Below are positions 1 to 7,997 of a stretch of DNA of 26,867 bases, one piece after another; position 1 is the stretch's first letter; each line of letters starts with the position of its first letter. The DNA lies in NCBI GenBank assembly GCA_964523015.1, contig CAZFXN010000042.1, positions 1 through 26,867 on the forward strand. Reading direction: 5' to 3'. The notes under the pieces are model-generated. The model saw only the letters and a program-made list of their open reading frames with translations, had not been told where the DNA came from and made no database searches. The DNA is from JAWXBT01 sp964523015 (GTDB lineage Bacteria; Bdellovibrionota_C; UBA2361; J135). Position numbers and translations under genes: made by a program.

Positions 1-383
1 TTCTTTCGGGGTTGCTGGCGTACTCGCCAGTGCGTGGGGCTTTCTCCGAGCGTACGGGGCAGTTTCAAGCCACCACGCACGCGGAGCGTGCGACATCATC
101 GGTTTTGGAAATAGGTGCGAGCTTGGTACAATAAACACACCAGTTCCGTTTCTTCTATTTTCCTTCTACCTTGCTGAAATTATTAAGGGATATTTAGGTT
201 CTAGGTTCTTTTTTTTACCTAAAGGACACGTCCATAGACGGCCAATCTTCTAACCCTTCCTTGCGCTTAAAGAAATTTTGAGTATGTTAGGGCCCATTAG
301 AGGGTGTTTAATTTTTTACTTATTTTACCTCGCAATATCTTTGAGCATCTTTGAGCATCTTTGATCACTTTTGAGCAATTATA
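1..383. other. Intergenic region before topA with GC-rich palindromes
   Basis: No convincing gene. Bases 1-95 are clearly more GC-rich than the rest of the window and hold perfect hairpins: CTGGCG (15-20) with CGCCAG (25-30), and CGCACGC (76-82) with GCGTGCG (86-92) around a GGA loop. GTGCGTGG (30-37) can also pair with CCACGCAC (73-80), in competition with the second hairpin. Frame 1 stays open for about 36 codons, but the product would be rich in Arg, Trp and Cys and does not look like protein. The rest, 120-340, is AT-rich and featureless apart from poly-T. This may be a dispersed palindromic repeat or the edge of a structured RNA; the window start hides its beginning. Confidence 0.5.
341..380. 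repeat. Four tandem 10-bp units directly upstream of topA
   Basis: TTGAGCATCT occurs twice in succession (341-350, 351-360), followed by two degenerate units, TTGATCACTT (361-370) and TTGAGCAATT (371-380). The array ends three bases before the topA ATG at 384. The GAG in the last unit is the only Shine-Dalgarno-like triplet at suitable spacing. The 10-bp period is close to one helical turn. Confidence 0.8.
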
Positions 384-3125
384 ATGTCTAAGTATTTAGT
401 TATCGTAGAGTCTCCGACCAAAGCGAAGACGATCACCAAGTTTCTTGGGAAAGATTATACAGTTCTAGCCTCGTATGGACATGTAAGAGATCTCCCCAAT
501 AATGCTTCTGAAATTCCAGAGAATGTAAAAAAAGAAAAATGGGCCAGGTTAGGTATTAATATAGAGAAAGATTTTGAAGCTCTCTATATTATTCCTTCCT
601 CAAAAAAAGATAGGGTCAAAGAGTTAAAAAATAGTCTTAAAGATGCTGATGAACTTTTGCTAGCGACTGACGAAGACAGAGAAGGGGAATCGATTAGCTG
701 GCATCTACTTGAAGTTTTAAATCCTAAAATTCCAGTTAAGCGATTAGTTTTTCATGAAATTACTAAGGAGGCGATTAAACACGCTATCGATAATGCACGG
801 AGTGTTGATGAAAACCTTGTACGGGCTCAGGAGACAAGACGGCTTGTCGATCGATTGTACGGGTATTCAGTAAGTCCGCTTCTTTGGAAAAAAATGGCTC
901 CGCGCCTAAGTGCTGGTAGAGTGCAAAGTGTTGCTACACGACTATTAGTCGAGCGTGAAAGGGAGCGCATTAAGTTTAAGCAGGCAAGTTACTGGGATCT
1001 TAAAGGCCTTTTTAAAAAGTTAGCTGGTGACGCACTGCCATTTGATGGGGAGTTAACTCATGTTTCAGGAAAACGAGTCGCAACTGGTAAAGATTTTGAG
1101 CAGGAAACTGGGAAATTAAAGGCCGCTGACGAGGTTGTACTTCTCAGTGGCGAGAAAGCCCAGGAGTTACTAAACAAGATTGGAAAGGAAACCCCGGTTG
1201 TTACAAGTGTTGAGGAAAAACCATACACTCAAAAACCATCCGCCCCATTTACAACTAGTACATTACAACAAGAGGCTAACCGCAAACTTAGCTTTGCAGT
1301 TAAGCGTACCATGTCTATTGCCCAGCAGCTCTATGAGAACGGATTTATTACCTACATGCGTACTGATTCAACTACTCTTTCTAAAGAGGCTCTAGATGGA
1401 TCGCGTAAATTAATTGCCGCTGAATTTGGGCAAGATTATTTAAGCCCAGAAGTCAGAACATATCAGACCAAAGTTAAAAACGCCCAAGAAGCTCACGAAG
1501 CTATCCGTCCAGCCGGTCAAGATTTTGTTCATCCTGATACTGTAAAAGCAAGACTCGGACCTGAAGCGATGCGTCTTTATGAATTAATATGGAAGCGGAC
1601 ATTAGCTTCTCAGATGAAAGATGCTCACGGAACAAGGATTTCAGTAAAGATTGAGTTAGGAGAAGCACAATTTAGAGCTTCTGGAAAAACGATTGCATTT
1701 CCTGGATTTTTACGGGCTTATGTAGAGGGCAGTGATGATCCTGAGCAGCAGTTAGCTGACCAAGAAAAGGTACTTCCAAAGTTAACTGAAGGGGAGAAGT
1801 TAAAGGTAGAGAAGATGGATGCGCTTGAGCATTTTACTTTACCACCAGCTAGGTACACTGAGGGAAGTCTTATTAAAGAGCTTGAGCGAAGAGGAATCGG
1901 ACGACCAAGTACTTGGGCAACGATCGTTGATGTAGTGCTTAATAGAGCATACGCATACAAAAAGGGAGCAGCCCTGGTTCCAACTTTTATCGCCATGGCA
2001 GTTACTAATTTAATGGAGCAGTATTTTACTACGATTATTGATTATGAATTTACCGCCCGATTAGAGGATGATCTTGATAGTATCGCTGCCGGAGAGGCCG
2101 AAAGTTTAAATTATCTAAAATCATTTTATTTTGGAAATGGACATGCTGGTCTTAAAGCTCTTATCGAAAAGGGCGAAGAGACAATAGATCCACGTATAGT
2201 TTGTGGCGTACCAATCGGTAAAGAAAATGGTGGCAAAGATAACGGTGGTAAAGATATAGAGGTACGAATCGGTAGATACGGACCGTTTGTTACTGATGGT
2301 GAGAATAGAGCAAGTTTACCTGATGGGATCGCTCCAGATGAGATGACCCTTGAAAAAGCAAGGGATATTTTAGTTGAAGCTGCTAAAGGACCTCAAACTT
2401 TAGGAAACGATCCAGAGACACAGAAACCCGTTTACGTAAAAAACGGCCGCTTTGGTCCGTACGTTCAATTAGGTGACATGGTTGAGGGTGAGGATAAACC
2501 AAAGATGGCCTCTCTTTTACCAGGCATGACACCTGATTCAGTTACATTTGAAACAGCACTAAAAATTCTCTCCTTTCCAAAAGTTTTAGGAAAGCATCCA
2601 GAATCAGGGGAGGATATAAACGCTTCAAATGGTCGGTATGGTCCATATATAAAGTGTGGCACTGATACTAGAAGTATTCCTCAAGATGAGATGTCATTAC
2701 TTACGCTGACCTTAGAGCAAGCATTAGATCTATTATCAAGACCAAAGACTAGACGAGGAGCATCAGCAGTAAAAGCTGCACCGTTAAGAGAATTAGGCAA
2801 ACACCCAGTTAGTGAATTGCCACTAGTTATTAAATCAGGACGATTTGGCCCGTATGTTACTGATGGGACAATTAACGCATCATTACCGCGTGGAGTTGAT
2901 ATTGAATCTCTCAGTATGGAAGAGGCAGTGAATCTTTTGGAAGCTCGAGCCGCCAGAATTTTAGCTGATGGTGGTGTCTCTAAAAAGAGAAGGGGTGCAA
3001 GAGGAGGGAATAAATCAAAAAATCCTAAGACCACAAAAAAAGCAAAAACTGCTAAGCCTAAAAATGCGACTTCTAAGAAAAAAACATCAAAAAAAGTAAC
3101 TCAAGACACAGAAGAAACTACATAA
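384..3125 (+). CDS. topA: DNA topoisomerase I (type IA)
   Basis: Relaxes negative supercoils by transient cleavage of one DNA strand, forming a 5'-phosphotyrosyl link. The N-terminal Toprim domain opens with YLVIVESPTKAKTI and carries the acidic DEDREGE motif near residue 98. The catalytic tyrosine is Tyr324 in the motif GFITYMRTDST. The C-terminal third has no zinc-ribbon cysteine clusters. It consists instead of at least four repeats of the GRYGPYV type (Topo_C_Rpt), followed by a Lys/Ala/Thr tail of about 40 residues that probably binds DNA. The length of 913 aa fits the family. The ATG at 384 is followed at once by the family's conserved N-terminus, so the start is secure. nuoA follows after 10 bp and may be co-transcribed. 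Confidence 0.98.
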   Translation: MSKYLVIVESPTKAKTITKFLGKDYTVLASYGHVRDLPNNASEIPENVKKEKWARLGINIEKDFEALYIIPSSKKDRVKELKNSLKDADELLLATDEDREGESISWHLLEVLNPKIPVKRLVFHEITKEAIKHAIDNARSVDENLVRAQETRRLVDRLYGYSVSPLLWKKMAPRLSAGRVQSVATRLLVERERERIKFKQASYWDLKGLFKKLAGDALPFDGELTHVSGKRVATGKDFEQETGKLKAADEVVLLSGEKAQELLNKIGKETPVVTSVEEKPYTQKPSAPFTTSTLQQEANRKLSFAVKRTMSIAQQLYENGFITYMRTDSTTLSKEALDGSRKLIAAEFGQDYLSPEVRTYQTKVKNAQEAHEAIRPAGQDFVHPDTVKARLGPEAMRLYELIWKRTLASQMKDAHGTRISVKIELGEAQFRASGKTIAFPGFLRAYVEGSDDPEQQLADQEKVLPKLTEGEKLKVEKMDALEHFTLPPARYTEGSLIKELERRGIGRPSTWATIVDVVLNRAYAYKKGAALVPTFIAMAVTNLMEQYFTTIIDYEFTARLEDDLDSIAAGEAESLNYLKSFYFGNGHAGLKALIEKGEETIDPRIVCGVPIGKENGGKDNGGKDIEVRIGRYGPFVTDGENRASLPDGIAPDEMTLEKARDILVEAAKGPQTLGNDPETQKPVYVKNGRFGPYVQLGDMVEGEDKPKMASLLPGMTPDSVTFETALKILSFPKVLGKHPESGEDINASNGRYGPYIKCGTDTRSIPQDEMSLLTLTLEQALDLLSRPKTRRGASAVKAAPLRELGKHPVSELPLVIKSGRFGPYVTDGTINASLPRGVDIESLSMEEAVNLLEARAARILADGGVSKKRRGARGGNKSKNPKTTKKAKTAKPKNATSKKKTSKKVTQDTEETT

Positions 3126-3135
3126 AGGAGCTCTT

Positions 3136-3489
3136 ATGAATGAATATGCTGGCATCTTGATAATGGCGATTGTTGTGGCCGGGTTTTTGGTTACGATGCT
3201 CGTCCTATCAAGTATCTTGGGTCCCAAAAATAAAACAGTTACAAAGATGCTCCCCTTTGAATGTGGATCTGTTTCAGTTGGTGGCGCTAATCAGCGATTC
3301 AATGTTCAGTTCTATCTCGTTGCCATGCTTTTTATCCTTTTCGATATCGAAATAATCTTTATGTATCCTTGGGCAGTGAATCTTGAAGCCTTAGGTTGGG
3401 CTGGATTTGTTGCGATGTTTTCGTTTATGTCGATCCTGTTAGTTGGTCTAATTTATGTTTGGCGAAAGGGTGCCCTAGACTGGAAATAG
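3136..3489 (+). CDS. nuoA: NADH-quinone oxidoreductase subunit A
   Basis: Small membrane subunit of respiratory complex I, in the proton-pumping arm close to the quinone site. Its 117 aa form three predicted transmembrane helices (about residues 6-28, 60-82 and 87-109). The family signatures LPFECGS and FDIEIIFMYPWA are both intact. A strong Shine-Dalgarno AAAGGAG sits just upstream and overlaps the topA stop region, so translation may be coupled to topA. No nuoB or other complex I gene follows, which is unusual because nuoA normally heads the nuo operon. The subunit looks intact and functional; the remaining genes are presumably elsewhere. Confidence 0.96.
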   Translation: MNEYAGILIMAIVVAGFLVTMLVLSSILGPKNKTVTKMLPFECGSVSVGGANQRFNVQFYLVAMLFILFDIEIIFMYPWAVNLEALGWAGFVAMFSFMSILLVGLIYVWRKGALDWK

Positions 3490-3517
3490 ACCGGATCTCT
3501 TTTGCACATGATAAGCT

Positions 3518-4480
3518 GTGATTAGAAGAATACTCACTTACTTCATAATAGTAATACCGGCGGTATTGTCGGTTCTAAATATAGTTCCGTTTACCAAAAT
3601 CCACTGGGCCTTTGAGCTTAATCGAGAGTTCTCTTTTCATTACCTAATATTAAATCTTATTGCAGTGCTGCTAACTCCATTTCTTTTAAAGGGGAAAGAG
3701 ATCGGGGTTAAGTTAGGAGTGGTGACTATTCTACTTTTGCTTATCTCCTTTACTGGAAGTGTTTTACGACCTTTTTATTTTGAACCAGTGACTTTAAAAA
3801 CCCCGACTACTCATGCAATTCCTTTCTCTATCCTTTACGGCTCTATTCAAAGTAGCGAGACAGAGGATGATTGGTTACATAGTTTAGTTTACGATAAAAA
3901 CCCGACCTTTATCGGATTACGCGGTGTCAATCTACTGGAGCGAGAGCAAGCCATTGCAAAGCAGCTTTATCCATATTCGGTTACTGATTTAGGGTATGAT
4001 TCATCATACGGGAAAGCTGGTATTGGCATATATTCTCGTTTACCAATAGTGGAGCTAACAGAGGGAGATCCAGGCAAAGGTGTAGTCATGGCTTCAGTTA
4101 AGGATCCAAGTTTTAAGGATCTTGTTTTAGTTTTGATTGATACACCAAGTGGATGGAATGAAGATGATATCTATGATCGGAAAGTTTTATTAAAACGGTT
4201 AGCCAGCTATTTTCGACAAAGAGAGGATAATGTCATCCTATTCGGTAATTTTGCCACAACTCCGTTTACTTGGGATTACAAACAGTTTCAAAGTGAGGGG
4301 GTTTTTTTAGATGCGGCTTATGGACATGGTTATTTAAGCACAACTAGCGAGCTTGGGCCGTTAGGATATTTTCCACTTGATTATTTTCTTTATGCTGGGG
4401 ATCTCTCCGTTCGTGAATTTACTCTGCCAAAGCGGGCAAATAATCGTTCTGCACTATTTGGGAAATTTGCGATCTGGTAG
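3518..4480 (+). CDS. Membrane-anchored EEP-fold protein, probable pseudoenzyme
   Basis: The first 90 residues form about three transmembrane segments. The remainder resembles the endonuclease/exonuclease/phosphatase fold of COG3021/YafD-like membrane proteins. The usual catalytic signatures are altered: where the family has GDFN the protein reads GNFA, where it has a basic-I/V-DH motif it reads PLDYFL, and the C-terminal SDH is replaced by NNRSALFG. The general hydrolytic role is therefore doubtful and a binding or structural role is more likely. The start is a GTG at 3518 with only weak Shine-Dalgarno support. The final codons (SALFGKFAIW-stop) are duplicated about 1.1 kb downstream. Fold assignment is by inspection only. 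Confidence 0.6.
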   Translation: MIRRILTYFIIVIPAVLSVLNIVPFTKIHWAFELNREFSFHYLILNLIAVLLTPFLLKGKEIGVKLGVVTILLLLISFTGSVLRPFYFEPVTLKTPTTHAIPFSILYGSIQSSETEDDWLHSLVYDKNPTFIGLRGVNLLEREQAIAKQLYPYSVTDLGYDSSYGKAGIGIYSRLPIVELTEGDPGKGVVMASVKDPSFKDLVLVLIDTPSGWNEDDIYDRKVLLKRLASYFRQREDNVILFGNFATTPFTWDYKQFQSEGVFLDAAYGHGYLSTTSELGPLGYFPLDYFLYAGDLSVREFTLPKRANNRSALFGKFAIW

Positions 4481-4483
4481 AGT
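4448..4483 (+). repeat. 36-bp direct repeat, copy 1 (3' end of the EEP-like gene)
   Basis: This copy spans the last codons and the TAG of the gene at 3518-4480. The second copy is at 5572-5607. The two differ at only two positions (GGG/GGT and GCG/GCA), both synonymous in the EEP reading frame. Confidence 0.92.
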
Positions 4484-4494
4484 AGACGGACTTA

Positions 4495-5497
4495 TTATTG
4501 GATAGGATACAGTGCGCAAATTTCGCTAAAATTAATATAGGGCACAGGTCCGCACATACCCAGCATTACACCGTTGTCACTGATCTTGCTCGCCAGGGTT
4601 ACGTTTAAATTCGAAGTTGAAAGTAAATCATTGAGAACATCAAAGGTAATTGTTCCGGAGGGACCAAGTTTCCACCGGATAGCTTTACGTATGAAATCAA
4701 ATGCTGGATCTTCAGTAGGATAGTAGACGACCCCAACGATTTCGTTCCGAATATTTATATCCCACGCTTTTGATGAGATTGCTCCGGCTGGCAATGGAAG
4801 GTTGAGGGGCACGCCATTTTTCCAGATGATCCCTCTAAATTGAGATCCTCCATTAAACGTTTTTGTTCCAATAATTATGCCTCGATCATTAACAGCTTCT
4901 GCCCAAACTCCTAAGTAGTAGCTTTCATCAATTAGATCCGGCAAAAAAGTCATTGAGTTAGGCGCACCTGCTTGGGCAATAAAACTTCTTTGCGATGGAT
5001 ATCCCAAATGGTGATCCCATCCGTATCCAACTACTAGACCTGAATTATTTATATCACGTGCAAACATTGAAGCGTTAGAACTACTTAGATCTACAATGTT
5101 GGTTCCGGGATTCCAACTAAACGGTTTTAACTGATTACTTCCATTAATAGAAGTTCCAACAATCACACCAGAATTATTAATAGAGGTCGCGTTAGAACTG
5201 CACCCACCAAGTGTCGGAATGGCTTCAAATATGCCGTCATATTTTACAAAAAAGGAAGTATTGTAGCTAGTGCATCCTGAAATACTGACAGAGGCGAGAT
5301 AATCTAATGATGAATTTATTGCAGGGATGGAATAGTTATTGGAACCTGCAACTGGGGGAAGAAAAGTCAGCGCTCACATTGAAAAGATGCGAAAAAAGGC
5401 GTAACCCAAGCTTCTCAGATTGGGCTGATACAGAGTTTACTGTTGCAAGTGATAATAAGAGCACAAATGGGAAGAGAGAAAATCGTCGGACAAGCAT
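4495..5497 (-). pseudogene. Secreted HAF-repeat protein, frameshifted
   Basis: The main frame carries repeated motifs of the type INNSGVIVGTS, INNSGLVVGYG and VNDRGIIIGT, each followed by FxWxxG-like segments. This is typical of the HAF extracellular repeat family, which is predicted to be secreted and of unknown role. The frame is open upstream to about 5375 but has no good start there. In the neighbouring frame an ATG at 5497 begins a classic signal peptide: basic LVRRF, a long hydrophobic core, then SVSA before Gln. That frame stops at about 5341. Removing one base, for example from the five-C run at 5354-5358, joins the two frames into a 333-residue secreted protein. The lesion may be a real frameshift or a sequencing error. 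The gene lies between two copies of a 36-bp direct repeat. Confidence 0.7.
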
Positions 5498-5571
5498 ATT
5501 ATGGCTCAAAGAATATAAACGTACTTCTGGCCAATAGAATCGGACAATAACTCCAAATTCTTAAATAAAAA

Positions 5572-5607
5572 TCTGCACTATTTGGTAAATTTGCAATCTG
5601 GTAGAGT
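5572..5607 (+). repeat. 36-bp direct repeat, copy 2 (overlaps the end of the glycosyltransferase gene)
   Basis: This matches 4448-4483 at 34 of 36 positions. Read on the plus strand it still encodes SALFGKFAIW-stop, although detached from its gene. On the minus strand it encodes the last codons of the GT9-GT2 fusion (stop at 5578-5580). Confidence 0.92.
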
Positions 5608-7338
5608 TTCGGCAACTATTTTTGGTTGATCTTCTTCAAGCTCCCAAAGCTTTACATATTTTAAATAAGTAGCAATTGATTCATTTATCGCCACTATAAA
5701 TCCAGCTCGCCCTTCAAGAAATCCTTTTTTAAGGAAGTAAAACTTAAAGAATCTAAAGAGTGGATTAAGAAATAAGTTTAAGAACCAAAAATTTTTCCCT
5801 TGAGCTAATAAAGATCTGGCGGAATTAAGACTAAATTTATTTACCCGATCTATCTGATCGGTTATGTCATGATAGGTATAATGATAAAGTGCACCACTTA
5901 GATTTCTAACTGGACCTTTGACTAGAGCTTTTTCATGAGGGTCTAACCCCCCCCAGCTAGCTAGATTATTACGTAAGAGACGTAGCCTATACTCCGGATA
6001 CCATCCGCCCTTATCCCACCATCGATCAAGGAAGCGGACTACTCGAGATACTCTGTATCCAGCATACTTAGTTTGAAAAGGGGTGCTATCAAGCATGACT
6101 TCCTCAATGTTAGCCCGGAGTTCATCCGAAACTTCCTCATCCGAATCAATATTAAGGATCCATTCATGTGAGCATTGAGTAAGAGCAAACTGCTTTTGGG
6201 CAACGTGTCCAGGCCAAGGACGGGAAACAATTTTTACATTTGTAAACGTTTTACAGATCTCAAGAGTTCGATCAGTTGATCCACTATCTATAACTGTAAT
6301 TTCATCGCACCACAGGATACTCTTAAGAGCACGGGCTATGTTTTCCTCTTCATTATAACAGATGATAAATGCACTTAATGGCTCTCTGTATCTAGTAGAG
6401 CGTTGTAGAGACCTATCCTTACTTAATTCATGATTTAAAGCTTGGCATACAGTTTGACTGGTTAAGTCCTTATTAATTGTCAGGATACGGAGGGAAGATC
6501 TAAATGGTTGCCATCTTTTAGGATGCATTGACTTTAGATCTGGATAAAGTGCGATACCAGGAACTCCAGCTACCGAAGCTAAATGGGTTACTCCTGTCGA
6601 TGGGCCTACATAACCAGAAGCATTTTTTAAAACTCCAAGAAGTGTCTCAAACTCAGAAATTTGTAGATTTTTAATATTCGAAATATCTTTTAGTTGGTCT
6701 AAAATTTCTTTTAATAAATCTTTCTCTGCTGGCCCACCAATAAACAAAACATCATAAGCTTCGTTTCTTGAGATCTCCTTAGCTAAATCAATCCACCCAC
6801 TACTAGGCCAGGGAGTAGCCGAGACACTAACTCCAGGCATTAAAACAATATAGGGCTTTGAATGTTTAAACTCAGTAATAGATTTAAAGTCATTGATTGT
6901 TACAGTTTCAGTTAAAGGCACAGAAGCTAAACTTGGATCAACCAACTGCATTAAGCTCCAATTGTATTCAGCCTCATTCATCTTGGCGTAGGAGCGTCTT
7001 AGGATCTTACTTTTATTATAAATAAAACTAAACCACCTGGCGGCATTACCGATCTTTACTGGAATTGGTGGAGCTACATATTGACGAGCTATTTTAAACT
7101 TTGCCATTAGATCAACAACAATATCGATCTTAAGCTGACTAATATCCTCTCCAACCTGAACGCATCCATCGATAAAGGTGATATTTTTGACAAGAGGTAA
7201 AGTATACTCAGAAACGTGGAGATAGATCTTAGAATGAGGCAATATTTTTTTTAGTTGCTTTGCTCCATGTAAAGCTAGCACTACATCCCCAATCTTGTCA
7301 GGTCGTGAGATTAATATTTTTAGTTCTGTTTCAGTCAC
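5578..7338 (-). CDS. Bifunctional glycosyltransferase: GT9 heptosyltransferase-like plus GT2 WaaE-like
   Basis: The first half (about residues 1-315) is a GT9/heptosyltransferase-type GT-B domain: ISRPDKIGDVVLAL at the N-terminus, PGVSVSATPWP in the middle, and the nucleotide-sugar site GPSTGVTHLASVAGVPG. The second half (about 325-586) is a GT2 domain of the WaaE/KdtX type: AFIICYNEEENIARAL, VIDSGSTDRT, and the metal-binding NIDSDEE. Both halves belong to families that build the LPS inner core at the cytoplasmic face of the inner membrane, so this is a likely core-assembly fusion. The GTG start gives a protein in frame with the GT9 fold. It lies 29 bp behind dcd on the same strand, so the two may be co-transcribed. 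Its last codons fall in the 36-bp repeat shared with the EEP-like gene. Confidence 0.88.
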   Translation of the reverse strand: MTETELKILISRPDKIGDVVLALHGAKQLKKILPHSKIYLHVSEYTLPLVKNITFIDGCVQVGEDISQLKIDIVVDLMAKFKIARQYVAPPIPVKIGNAARWFSFIYNKSKILRRSYAKMNEAEYNWSLMQLVDPSLASVPLTETVTINDFKSITEFKHSKPYIVLMPGVSVSATPWPSSGWIDLAKEISRNEAYDVLFIGGPAEKDLLKEILDQLKDISNIKNLQISEFETLLGVLKNASGYVGPSTGVTHLASVAGVPGIALYPDLKSMHPKRWQPFRSSLRILTINKDLTSQTVCQALNHELSKDRSLQRSTRYREPLSAFIICYNEEENIARALKSILWCDEITVIDSGSTDRTLEICKTFTNVKIVSRPWPGHVAQKQFALTQCSHEWILNIDSDEEVSDELRANIEEVMLDSTPFQTKYAGYRVSRVVRFLDRWWDKGGWYPEYRLRLLRNNLASWGGLDPHEKALVKGPVRNLSGALYHYTYHDITDQIDRVNKFSLNSARSLLAQGKNFWFLNLFLNPLFRFFKFYFLKKGFLEGRAGFIVAINESIATYLKYVKLWELEEDQPKIVAETLPDCKFTK

Positions 7339-7367
7339 CTTTTTTAGTCACCTTTTTCAGCCACAAT

Positions 7368-7895
7368 TTATTTTTTTCTTGGTATATCGCTAACTACTGG
7401 AAAGAATTTTTCATCCCATGCTCTAGTAGCTCCTGACTGTCCTTGATAATTGCCACGACCTTTCTCCCCGTAAGCGATATCAGGTTCAGATTCCATGCCC
7501 ATAAATACAAGTTGAGCAGATCTCATACCGGCCTGTAATTTTCTTGGGTAAGGTCCTAAATTTTGCAGCTCCAAAGTAATCTGGCCCTGGAAATTGCAAT
7601 CGATCCAACCGCTCAAGCTATGATTAAGCCACAGCCGCCCAAGGGTACTTTTTAGTTTAAGATCACAGACCACGTTTCTTGGAAGTTTGATATATTCCTG
7701 AGTCGTGGCTAATACTACCTCCCCAGGAAATAAAATAATAGATTCTGCTTTAAACTCTTCTGGCTCTCTGGTTGGACAGATCCAATGATCTCCGATCGTA
7801 ACATCGTAGCTAGCAGGATTTATCTGCTCAGGATTAAAAGGATGGATACCCCCAGATTCTGCAAAGGCTCGGATCCAATGGTCAGGTTTTATCAC
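7368..7895 (-). CDS. dcd: dCTP deaminase
   Basis: Converts dCTP to dUTP, feeding thymidylate synthesis and limiting dCTP; it belongs to the dUTPase-like trimeric fold. Diagnostic stretches are NPASYDVTIGD, KSTLGRLWLNH, GWIDCNFQGQITLEL (with the likely catalytic Glu) and the C-terminal GNYQGQSGATRA, which closes over the nucleotide. The length of 175 aa is normal. The start is a GTG at 7895 with AGGAG about 10 bases upstream. The gene is divergent from the sensor kinase at 7998. Whether it is mono- or bifunctional (dCTP deaminase/dUTPase) cannot be settled by eye. Confidence 0.93.
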   Translation of the reverse strand: MIKPDHWIRAFAESGGIHPFNPEQINPASYDVTIGDHWICPTREPEEFKAESIILFPGEVVLATTQEYIKLPRNVVCDLKLKSTLGRLWLNHSLSGWIDCNFQGQITLELQNLGPYPRKLQAGMRSAQLVFMGMESEPDIAYGEKGRGNYQGQSGATRAWDEKFFPVVSDIPRKK

Positions 7896-7956
7896 GCAGT
7901 GTTACTCCTAAATTGGGTAATTAATGAGTGTACATTTGTATAGAACACTGTAAGAA

Positions 7957-7985
7957 TTAACAAGTCTAACAGGATATGCTATACT
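7957..7985 (+). promoter_or_regulatory. Sigma70-type promoter of the REC-PAS-kinase gene
   Basis: TTAACA (7957-7962) is separated by exactly 17 bp from TATACT (7980-7985). The expected transcript start, near 7992, leaves only about six bases before the ATG at 7998. There is no Shine-Dalgarno sequence, so the mRNA would be nearly leaderless. Confidence 0.6.
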
Positions 7986-7997
7986 ATATGGATCCCT

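Noticed and set aside
5307..5537. Plus-strand open frame of 76 codons
   Set aside because: It is antisense to the frameshifted N-terminus of the HAF gene, has no ribosome site and its translation is not protein-like.
4448..5607. The 36-bp repeats as phage or transposon attachment sites
   Set aside because: There is no integrase, transposase or terminal inverted repeat between them, and 36 bp is much longer than usual target duplications.
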